From contig CM049313.1 of the NCBI GenBank assembly GCA_026874595.1, positions 44,050,659 to 44,114,658 on the forward strand: DNA of 64,000 bases, written 5' to 3'. The DNA comes from Sipunculus nudus (lineage: Eukaryota > Annelida > Sipuncula > Golfingiida > Sipunculidae). Shown piece after piece: positions 13,201-20,743 of this stretch. The notes below the pieces were generated by a model. The model saw only the letters and a list, made by a program, of their open reading frames with translations. It had not been told where the DNA came from and ran no database searches. Positions within the stretch are counted from its first letter, which is position 1; each line of letters begins with the position of its first letter. A program made the translations under genes and the position numbers.

Positions 13201-15096
13201 TTGGTAATTGTCACCAAATAATACGTTTAAAACAACCCTGCTGTTACACACAGCAGTCCACTTCGTTGGGCATGGTCAAGCAAAATTGAAATAAAAGCCT
13301 ACTTTAAACCCATTTGCGACATTATTTAGCAATGATTATTTGTTTAAAACGTAAAATGAATAAAAAGCTGACATCGTAAAGAGTCACACAATGGCAGACG
13401 ATCGTTTTAAAATCAAGTTTGAGTGCCGCCATGAGCTGAAATACCCCGGTATTCTGCTAAGTTTATTTTGAACGGCTGTACGCGATGGGTGGTAAATAGA
13501 ACAGCCACCTATTTCGTCCCAGCGTGCCTTGCGCGAACACTGCCTTGACAAAATGGCTCCCACACGGAAACTTTCTTCAGGAAAAAAACTTGCTAACCCG
13601 GACTGGCCACTTTAATTTTACCTTAAAATCACTCGTTTTCAAGCGTCATGTTTCCTATATGTGCGTATCTCGAAAAGGTAACTTCAGTTACTTTGATATT
13701 TAGTTAAGTTGACCAGCGGTGTTTTCAAACGCACCAGCAAATTGTGACATGCAGCGATGTCAACGTACGATGTGACGAAGATAATACCGAAGTAACTGGT
13801 ATGAAAATGATTTGAATCTTCCGAGTAATTCCAGAAAATGGAACTTTCATCAAAAATTAAAAATTCAAAATATTACTTTTAGAATTAAAATATACAGTGA
13901 CTTGAAATGGATCAGCAGAATATTTTTTCCAAAATATAATGACAAATCAGTAGCAAACATGAATACGGCAGGGAATATAAAATCTGTATAAACAGGCAGA
14001 GGTTCACCGGCCCTTACGTCTTCCCAAACTTCATGCTTGAGTTACCCTGCAAAAAAGTGTTATGATGTGTTTAAATAAAATGCCCAAGGAATTTTTAAAG
14101 TGGACAGGAATGGTCGAGTCGCACCCTACATGTGTTCATTTCTAGATGATTGCTTGATTGTGTCTTTTGTCAAATCATTCCGTAGCGAAAGTTGGTGCAG
14201 TTTTAAAGGGGGGTTCTTAGTATTTGAGCCCCTCGTGGTGTCTCGCCTGATATTTCGGCGAAGTCTGGGTGCGGTTTTAATCGGAAGTGCGGTTTTAAGT
14301 GGAGATTTTACGGTAATCCAGATGAACAGTTCACATAAATCTCCTCAGATAATAATAATCAAATTCAATCACAAAATCAATCTGTTGTAATCCAAAAGTG
14401 AAGTTCTTGTAATAATCCAGAAAGCAAACTGGAGACAGGCCGCACTAAATCTGCATAGAGTTCATAGAATCCCTGACACTACTGCAATTATGGGACAGGT
14501 TTAATACTGACTCACACTCTTCTGTGTCCTATCGAATATTTCTCCTCCTCGGCTCTAAAACACAGCCCCTATTTAAAACTTTTCATCCGAAAATTCTAGA
14601 ATCTTCTATTTTTTTACAAACCATCCCAAGGAACCCAACAATAAATAATACACATGCCCAAAGAACATAACAAGACGCGCTCATAAAGCGCAACCAGCCT
14701 AGAAAGTTCCAGATTAGTATGAGCGCTGTGTTTCTACACTCTGCAAGAGTTCAGAAGGTGCAGTTATTAATAGCAGGGCATAGGGCTTTCTCTTGACAGG
14801 AAACTGAATGCCTTCAGACACATGTACCACAATAAAAGAGACACCTGTAACAATATATGTGGGGAAGTTGTTTTGCGACTATGTATATATCAGTGAGGCT
14901 GAAATTTTTATTTGACTTGACAGGAACATCAGTGATGCCGAGTATAAAGAATCCTCAGCATTGATGGTAAAGTCGACCATCTCCCCAGAAGATCAGGAAC
15001 TCCTGGACATCTACCACCATTGTTTTGATGATGAGAAAGTGGACATTGGTTTAATCTATCAGCTCATACAGAAGATCATCACCACATCACAGGAAG
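1202..15096 (+). CDS. YTHDC2: YTHDC2-like DEAH-box RNA helicase, internal exons (partial gene)
   Basis: Six exons (1202-1256, 1508-1560, 2643-2776, 3262-3400, 10689-10881, 14924-15096) have GT-AG borders and join in one frame: 747 nt, 248 whole codons, no stop. The product covers the end of RecA domain 1 (LYEVKEYFLEDVL), a lysine-rich linker (TTKEMEKYKKQ), an acidic segment ending in LEPWLIKEMD, two ankyrin repeats, and a helical piece with YHHCFDDEKVD. An ankyrin insertion inside a DEAH helicase core is the hallmark of YTHDC2, a 3'-5' RNA helicase and m6A reader needed for meiotic entry in animals. Those functions come from family knowledge. Motifs I-III, RecA2, OB and YTH are not in these exons. 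The left part lies outside the window. The right continuation was not found. Confidence 0.88.
1508..1560 (+). CDS. YTHDC2: YTHDC2-like exon: basic linker
   Basis: The acceptor is CTTTCAG and the donor is GTATAT. The split codon TG|G gives Trp, followed by TKYTTKEMEKYKKQFPK, a basic helix that follows the LEDVL segment in YTHDC2 proteins. It ends one base into a codon, which the next exon completes. Confidence 0.83.
2643..2776 (+). CDS. YTHDC2: YTHDC2-like exon: polar insert
   Basis: The acceptor is CACCACAG and the donor is GTGAGG. The exon reads VSSQQKELDDWCRKKPE followed by an acidic, low-complexity stretch (DSGVEDVTGSDISDGLEEN). Starting at 2643 is forced by phase: a start after the later CAACAG puts a stop in frame within a few codons. 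This region is poorly conserved in the family and looks disordered. It ends on a codon boundary. Confidence 0.8.
3262..3400 (+). CDS. YTHDC2: YTHDC2-like exon: LEPWLIKEMD segment before the ankyrins
   Basis: The acceptor is TTATTACAG and the donor is GTAAAC. The exon reads EVGEDKEDLEPWLIKEMD and then a helical stretch ending FHLIAHEHVS. The LEPWLIKEMD and FHLI blocks are recognisable YTHDC2-type sequence just ahead of the ankyrin insertion. It ends one base into a codon and joins the ankyrin exon, 7.3 kb away, as G|TG (Val). Confidence 0.86.
3619..3963 (+). repeat. tRNA-derived SINE, copy 1
   Basis: The head is tRNA-like. An A-box-like TGGTGTAATTGTTAG lies near 3631, and a B-box-like GAGTTTGAATCC follows at about 3674. 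The body contains GGAAGGCAAAG and AGTCAGATGAGACTG, and the tail is built from CCTTTACC units. A second, inverted copy near 15,330-15,690 shares head, body and tail, which defines the family. The pogo-like element starts two bases after the tail. Confidence 0.75.
5080..5470 (+). repeat. Direct duplication in the 5' region of the pogo-like element
   Basis: Two diverged copies (about 5080-5170 and 5374-5470) share TACCGCTAATTATG, ACGCACCG, GAGACC and CTTTCATGT blocks in the same order. They lie 180-570 bp upstream of the transposase start. They may be promoter or transposase-binding repeats; that is inference. Confidence 0.6.
5648..7660 (+). pseudogene. pogo/Tigger-family transposase, two exons, broken
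   Basis: Exon 1 (5648-5707) encodes 20 residues starting MTSIRDYFKP, with donor GTAGGT. Exon 2 starts at 6157 after TTTATATTCAG, in phase. The protein then has an AT-hook-like KRPVGRPRK, a first helix-turn-helix (YTLKEKIAVITEA...STIASW), a CENP-B/Tc5-type second one (LDDEIAAW...GWMYAFLKG), and a DDE domain. The acidic triad is in MDETP, VLDSFRAH and LQPLD, with 35 residues between the last two (DD35D). The expected length is about 520 residues, normal for the family. Damage: in-frame TGA at 6451-6453, in-frame TAA at 6514-6516, and a one-base frameshift near 6985-6995 (the frame of THNYSF changes to that of ITIVLTC). Protein homology continues past each break, so this is decay, not a wrong frame. 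Confidence 0.9.
7715..7900 (+). repeat. Three ~75-bp tandem repeats 3' of the transposase
   Basis: Three diverged units each carry a TTTATG-rich block, GTGATAGTT or GTGATGGTT, and CTTTATATGTTTAT-like sequence, and a GAAAC word. They sit between the transposase stop and the right end. An AATAAA at 8002-8007 may serve as the transposase polyadenylation signal. Confidence 0.5.
8491..10057. other. Intronic stretch with no recognised feature
   Basis: AT-rich intron sequence. The open frames are short and I recognise none of them. There is a short homopolymer G-run at 9717-9726. Confidence 0.5.
10058..10099. other. Perfect 12-bp inverted repeat (hairpin)
   Basis: CACAGCGTGTGA at 10058-10069 and its exact reverse complement at 10088-10099 are separated by 18 bp. 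It lies 110 bp upstream of the RecQ-like fragment. Confidence 0.7.
10209..10427 (+). pseudogene. RecQ-like helicase N-terminal fragment
   Basis: The frame reads MAVPMRSLLCSTVREEFCKQ and continues with RPHQQDSIQTVLKGDDCIV. This resembles the start of a RecQ ATPase domain ('RPxQxxxIxxxLxGxDxxV'). The Walker A site that should follow as PTGGGKS is degraded to PRGGWKKS, and the similarity then stops at a stop codon. A CCAAT-like GATTGG lies about 25 bp upstream of the ATG and another follows at about 10,431. It is probably a captured or retroposed 5' fragment of a RecQ gene inside the YTHDC2-like intron, not a working gene. Confidence 0.55.
10689..10881 (+). CDS. YTHDC2: YTHDC2-like exon: ankyrin repeats
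   Basis: The acceptor is TTTTACAG and the donor is GTAAGG. The exon reads V-DYTHSQTSVTPLMIASSRG and continues to WNALDWAKKF and IVDLLEAN. The ankyrin signatures are TPLMIASSRGF...LLCLGANPSLRAS for repeat 1 and ALDWAKK...IVDLLEAN for repeat 2. In YTHDC2 these repeats are inserted between the two RecA domains. The exon leaves AT, completed to Met by the next exon. Confidence 0.9.
10882..12910. other. Intron, nothing recognised
   Basis: First half of the intron between the ankyrin exon and the next one. It is AT-rich and has no coding exon or element that I can define before the 1,401-bp element begins. Confidence 0.5.
12913..14313 (+). mobile_element. 1,401-bp TIR element, copy 1
   Basis: The ends are perfect 25-bp inverted repeats starting CCGTAAAATCTCCACTTA, flanked by TA on both sides. 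Inside the right end, AAAACCGC-like words recur (seen in reverse complement), as expected of transposase-binding subterminal repeats. No transposase domain is recognisable. A 72-codon open frame (MDRNGRVAPYMCSF...) runs into the right TIR, and a short MAPTRKLSSGKKLANPDWPL frame starts at about 13,553. TA duplication plus CCGTAA ends suggest a non-autonomous pogo or mariner-type element. A same-length inverted copy is at 49604-51004. Confidence 0.8.
14316..14923. other. Intron remainder, nothing recognised
   Basis: Sequence between the TIR element and the next YTHDC2-like exon. I see no feature apart from the acceptor CTTGACAG at its end. Confidence 0.45.
14924..15096 (+). CDS. YTHDC2: YTHDC2-like exon: post-ankyrin segment
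   Basis: The acceptor is CTTGACAG and the donor is GTAGGG. AT|G gives Met, then NISDAEYKESSALMV...SPEDQELLDIYHHCFDDEKVDIGLIYQLIQKI and TTSQE. The YHH.FDDEKVD block followed by a leucine/isoleucine helix is the recognisable YTHDC2 stretch between the ankyrins and RecA2. It ends one base into a codon. The next conserved exon should start with the RecA2 'AVLIFLPG' block, which I did not find. Confidence 0.88.
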
Positions 15097-15324
15097 GTAG
15101 GGCTTTATTATTTTGAGTGACTCTTGGTATGTTCAACATACATTAAGTGTTAATCCACCATGCCTGCTGCCCTTTGATGGTTTCGGTGCAACATGGTGCA
15201 ATTGTGATTGAAATTGCAAATAATTGGTGACTGTTTGAAGATTTGAATTGTATGTCAGTGACAAGTTGGCAGCCTTTGTGCTGCAAATTTTTATTTGTAA
15301 TTGCAAGGTGCTTAGTCTGTCAGA

Positions 15325-15690
15325 CACCTTTTAAAGGTAAAAAAAGGTAAAGGTAGTAGGGTTATAGTCTGATATAAGAGGCAACATCAGTCTCATCTGA
15401 CTTTAAACTTTGCCTTCCTGGTCGGGCCTGTTCCATGTTTGTACTTTTCTCACCCACCCTTCCCTTCGACAGGGAGCATACAACCCAAAAAGCTACAATA
15501 AATGCTAGGTTTCTTGTTTTACATTTGGCTGATGCTAGTACCAATTCACTCCTGCATTGAGATGGTAACCTTGTGCTGAAGACTTTGGCTTGGAGTCTTA
15601 CTGCAGAAAGTGGTCAGAATGAGATGTGAACCCAGTTCAACCCACAACCTTGCAGCCATGAGTTGATGAAATTAAGCCAACAGTATTTAG
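15325..15690 (-). repeat. tRNA-derived SINE, copy 2 (inverted)
   Basis: In reverse complement this matches copy 1 in order: B-box-like GGGTTGAACTGG, CCAAAGTCTT, CAGGAGTGAATTGGTACT, GGAAGGCAAAG, AGTCAGATGAGACTGATG and a CCTTTACC tail. It is interrupted by small indels and is more diverged than copy 1. Confidence 0.7.
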
Positions 15691-15879
15691 TTATCATTTC
15701 TTACACCAGATGTCATTACTGTAGTTGTCTTAACAAGGGAGTGGTACACCTTTCTTACAATTAAGGTGCGTCACTCATCTAATATGATATCATAGACTCA
15801 CTGGCTCTAATGATAGTAGAAAATTAAAACACTTTGCCATGCTTGGTAGAAGTTATATATTCACAAATTAATGTCTGAA

Positions 15880-16430
15880 GCATTAGACTGACCATCTCAT
15901 GCCACTGCATAAACAGCTCCATTTGCTTCCCATCAAGTACTGCATGCAATACAAAATTGCTGTTTTTGTTAACTGCTATTTGGATGGCTCACTTCAGATT
16001 TGTCTAAAAAATTAATAAGCAGTTGGCCATGCGTCCACTGCAAATGGCAGAAATCTTCATCAGGTGCCAAAGTGTAATGTGAAATTCATTGAAAGTCCTT
16101 TGGTTTCATAGCTATAATAGTCGGGAATTCACTTCCTACTATACTTCTAAATCTCTGACTCTTACACAATTTAAACCAGTTTAAAAACTTATTTCTTTCA
16201 GCAAGCTTTTGCCCTTTAATATGTATCATTTGTATTCCTTAAGTCAGTAAGAATGGATAAATATGCGAGTGAAGGCAAGAAAGAAAGTTTGCTAAAAGGG
16301 ATTAGGTTTCCATGAAATTGAGCTGTGTTAAGTTGGTGTGAGGATGTGTGAATTGCGCTGTGAGTCTGCCTATTTGAGAATTGGCACTATATAAAGATTA
16401 TATATTATTATTTTTATGATTATATGAATG
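15880..16430 (+). mobile_element. LINE (non-LTR retrotransposon) 3'-end remnant
   Basis: A decayed frame reads LHLLPIKYCMQYKIAVFVNCYLDGS, resembling the conserved 'LHWLPVxxRIxYKIxxxxxKxLxG' end of CR1/L2-like reverse transcriptases. About 170 bp on it reads GNSLP...FKNLFL, the usual C-terminal 'WNSLP...FKxxLKTxLF' block. Stops interrupt both. The 3' tail is GGCACTATATAAAG followed by ATTATT-type repeats, as is common in these elements. Confidence 0.6.
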
Positions 16431-16616
16431 TAGGAACATACAGTGTCACTTTGTATATTTGTCTGTCAGTAATTTACAAGGCACTGTCACTTGTACTGAT
16501 GTTTGCTGGAAGTATTTGTTAATATTAAAACTGTTGGTTTTGGAGGCAAAATCTACAAGACTATTTTCAGAATTAAAAAAAAATAATAAAGGGATGTATT
16601 TACTTCCCTTTGCCAG

Positions 16617-16690
16617 ATGTAGGATCAGAAGTAAACCACAAATACGATGTTGTCATAGACATCAAGCCAGTAGAATCCACCAGCCACTAG
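16617..16690 (+). CDS. Possible alternative last exon of the YTHDC2-like gene
   Basis: A good acceptor (TTACTTCCCTTTGCCAG) precedes a 23-codon frame in exactly the phase left by the 14924-15096 exon: G|AT gives Asp, then VGSEVNHKYDVV...ESTSH and TAG. An AATAAA lies about 125 bp further on. The peptide has no similarity to RecA2 that I can see. It could be a truncated-isoform terminal exon or a chance frame. The phase match has a one-in-three chance on its own. Confidence 0.25.
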
Positions 16691-19600
16691 ATAATACAGA
16701 CCAATAGCTCTATAATAATGAAATAGCTGTGACCATAGGGCAGAATCGTTTTGATCAACACTTTGTTATTCTGATCCAGATTACCTGGAAAATTGAATTA
16801 TTCCTTGGGTATTTTAATAAATTTGCTGACAGACAAACCAGAAGGTTAAGTATTATACTTCCCACCATCAGGTGGAGATGCAGTAGAACTTGAAATTTCT
16901 GTATTGCTTGTTTTCTGAAGATTTGTTTTTTCTGAAATTTTAAGTAAAGAACCAAGATTTACCTGTAACAAATGCTTCACAGCTTTTGAAAGGAATTAGA
17001 ATTTATGTTGATTAAAAATGATCTGATGAGATAACGTTACTGCATGCCAGGATTAGCATATTAATGGAATGTTGATAAAGATATGGCAAATGTACCTATC
17101 AACGTATTAGCAGTATAGTTCTTGAAAAATGTCTGCTTCAGGGATCTGTGACCTCAATTATCTGAACATATTATATGTCCCTCAAACCATTTGGATATTT
17201 GAGGATCTACTGTATAATGAAATGCTAGCAGATCAAATATGATTTACCATTTTAACACCAGATGTCAGTACAGGGCATATCACATTCTGCCTAAAATGTT
17301 AAAAAATATAATGTAGTATGCATGAATTATTAGCAATTCAGATGGGTAAAAGGGTTTTAATATAAAAATGAGGCAGCATGTTGTGTGGGTATTTGTTTTT
17401 ATAGAGTACATGATTATGAAATCTGGCACAGTGTGACAAAAAGGACTGAGAGAACCTCCAGTTTGCTTTGATTGAGTTTGAAGTTATCACTGTGCCATTA
17501 ATTTGTGAACCCCATTGGTATCAAAATGGTTTCGGCATTGTAGTATTCAGCTATTTCAGGGCAAATTTTTCCAAAGGTGTTTTGTCAAAAAAAATTTTGG
17601 CTTGCTCCAAAGATAATTAATCTTACTGCAATGTGATTTGCAGTATATCACCAGCTTACTTTTATGTTGAGACCTCTTTCTTGGAAACCTAGTAATTCTG
17701 CACAGTGAATAGTTATGCCTTTCCTTGCATTAGGTGAGACATATGGTGTTTGGTCTGTCATTGTTGGTGGCATCTGTGTTATTTGTGAACATAGTCAGTT
17801 TTAAATTACTATTACTTATTATTTTGCTCATGAAAATATCTATTGATTCTACCAATCAGTGTCTCAGAAGAGTTTTGAAAAATGGTGACCTTGACTTTAT
17901 CTTCAAGGTCAATTCTGAATTCTAGGATTTTTGTGAACCCCACAACTTTTGAAATGGTCCTTATTTTATTCCTCAAATTTGGGGATGGGGGGGGGGGGGG
18001 CATTGGGAGGGAGACAAATTTATATATATATATACATATCTGTTTTTGTGACATAAAAGCAAACTCATTTCAGTTAATTACAAAATTTTGACAATATTGG
18101 TCATTCCATTTGTAACCATATTTGGCTACAACACTAAAATTTTACATGAACACTGAGCAATGATAGACTTTATTTAATTAATCAGAACCTTGGCTAAAAT
18201 TTCCACTCAGGCAAGCAAAGATATATGAAACAGCTTAATCTCTTATATTAGCATTTGGGTATGCATCACAACAGTTTCATGGTTCATTTTGTGGCAGCAT
18301 GTTATTGCTTTAATGTACTTCTGATTGCCTGCTTTGGGTTTTTCTGACACATCTGTATTGGTATAAGTGGCATTGCATACCAGACACAATTAACACTAAC
18401 TTGTAAAATTTACTGTTGGTACCATCTAACTGTGAGTTTCATACCTATTTCATACCCATCTGTCAGTTTTCATACCTGTATACCTCTAATACACAACATC
18501 AACAATATTCCTGATGATTTTGCCCTGTTGATGATGGTTACAATGATGATGATGATGATGATTGCGGTAGACATGCTTTGTATACACAAGGCCAGAATGT
18601 CAGGAGAGTTGAATAAAGCCCACCCATGGACCAGTATTCTCACTGTGAGATGTTTGGCTTCCATCCCTGTCTGTCTGTACATACTTCACTTAGCACTTGC
18701 TGATCAGTGGTCAGGTACCAGCCTGGCAAGTGTCGCTCTCTCAGCCCCTGATGTCAGATCTTTCAATGCTCAGTTCTTAGAGGGGGCTGTGTTTCTGACC
18801 CTCTGGTCTGACTCCTGATGGTAAGGCCTCACATCACAGTGAAAGATCCAGGGGCTGCAGCTTGTCTCTACAAGGAGGGTGGTTTAGACCTCTCAGTCAG
18901 GGCACAAACAGGACCTTGTAGGTTTTTGTATGTATACAAACATGTGTCAATGTAAATTTACCCAAGACAGGGTCAAGTACATCCCACCCTGTCTGACTTG
19001 CTCCCTTCCTTATGAACCTGTCTGTTTTTTTTTTATGGCAGAATGCACTGGGTGATCTTTCTGTTTTTTATGCTGCTCATATTTTTTTGGTACAAACTGT
19101 ACAAAGTTTTGTGTATATTTTCAAAAGGTCAAGCTAAAGATATAAAAATTCCAGTGAAAAATTATCATGAATTTGCAGAATGATTGTTTTCCGAATTATA
19201 AAGCCATCATTTAGATGTATATAAAGGTGGACACATTCTATACCTAATTCTACTAGAAACTTCTGGTATATTCACTAGACTTACTTAAATTAAATCACAT
19301 ATGAAACCTGAGTCTAGTCACTATGATCTTTTTACTGAAAGCCATTGATCAAATGCCTTTCTGTCAGTATTTAACCTCTCATTTTCATAATATTACATAT
19401 ATATTATAACACCTATAGTTGAATCCTGCCAATGAAACATATAACCACCTGAAGCTGTGGTCTACCTGCTGGTACTTGGCATTGATATTTAGTGCTCAAG
19501 TAAATGCTCTCTGATTTGCAGCATCTGCTTATACCTGATACATATGTTGATGGTACTAAATCTTTGTTTATTTCCCCTGAGGCAGATGGGAAATTTGGCA

Positions 19601-19785
19601 TTTTGGCAAGTTCTAAATATTTTTTCCCTAAATTTTCTAAATCCTGATAAAAATTTTATTTAAATAAGTAAGTTTCTGTCCAGTGACCACAGTCCTATCT
19701 GGTAGAATATTTGCCTGTGTATCACTGCTGGGATTGGCCTAATTAAAACATCATCTCAAAACCCTGTTCATGAAATTGTACCAAA
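16691..19785. other. Non-coding stretch with microsatellites
   Basis: No gene recognised. It holds a 14-bp G-run ending at 18000, a short TA repeat near 18,020 and a GAT repeat at about 18,544-18,562. The 128-codon frame at 18432-18818 reads through the GAT repeat as poly-Met and has no recognisable domain. Confidence 0.5.
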
Positions 19786-19787
19786 TA

Positions 19788-20741
19788 CTGTGGAAGTGGT
19801 TAATTTGGCGCGTCTGAATTTTCGCGCTTCTTCCATTTTACAGCATTAGCGCAGTTCAAATTTTCGCGCAAATCAGTATGTATGAGATTTTCAATTTGTA
19901 TCAAATTATCAAAATATTTAAACGATTACATAAAATATAGGTTTGTGAGGCAACCTACCTTCCACCTCCTGGCTACGGGCTAGTGAGTACTGTGATTGCA
20001 TGGGGTAAACAATACGTAATTACCAGGACTAATTACGTTTGATGATGCAATGGTACTGCACCAAGACACATGCTGTTTGACAAATGAGTAAATTGACCAC
20101 AATCACGGCTGGCTCTCATTCATACTTCAAAGACATTTGGAGGGCGGTTCTAAAGGTTTTCACAGGCTATTTGTTTCACAGTTGTTTCTACAAATCACTA
20201 TTAAGCGGTGTGGTTTTTGGCTGAAATATCCTTTGCTATGGAATCTTATAACAAGCAACGTGATTACTCTAACATCCTGGTTGAAGAAGCCTCAACTCAA
20301 GCGACCCCACATGGAGGGATTCCCAGACTCACGTGACTGTGTATCAGGCCAGAATTCTCCAGCCTTTCAAGTGGCGAACGATTGCATCGATCAGCTAGTG
20401 ACATCACAACCTCCCAATTGCCGCTGGGGTTTATCCCAAAATTATGATGAAAACTTTAGACTTTTGTGTATACAAAATACATTTTATATATAAAAAGTGT
20501 TGTTCAATTTCTCAACTGCCAAAATAAACATTAACGATCTATATGACACATCATTGTCTATTCAATACGCCAATACTCTCTACTTGTATCTATAACAAAG
20601 TGTCAGCCCTGAAAGTAAAAAAAGTTACCTATACGGGTTTCTTTGGGGTGTCGAAATAACGCGGGTTCTTAATTTAGCGCAAATCATGTTCCCGCAAAGA
20701 GCGCGAAAATAAAAACCCCGCTAACAAAACCACTTCCACAG
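19788..20741. mobile_element. 954-bp TIR element (CTGTGGAAGTGG ends)
   Basis: The 14-bp perfect inverted ends CTGTGGAAGTGGTT are flanked by TA on both sides (19786-19787 and 20742-20743). The sequence just inside both ends is rich in GCGCGAAAATT-like words. No transposase domain is recognisable; the 118-codon frame at 20137-20493 matches nothing I know. It is most likely a non-autonomous Tc1/mariner/pogo-class element. Similar 'ctgtggaagtgg' ends are, to my knowledge, widespread in mollusc genomes. Confidence 0.78.
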
Positions 20742-20743
20742 TA

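Noticed and set aside
18432-18818. 128-codon frame with a poly-Met run
   Set aside because: It crosses a GAT microsatellite, and no domain is recognisable.
18770-18820. 'EGAVFLTLWSDS' as the missing RecA2 start of the YTHDC2-like gene
   Set aside because: It only loosely resembles 'AVLIFLPG', ends in a stop at once, and is not bounded by a fitting acceptor.
20137-20493. 118-codon frame as a gene
   Set aside because: It lies inside the 954-bp TIR element and does not resemble a transposase or any other protein I know.
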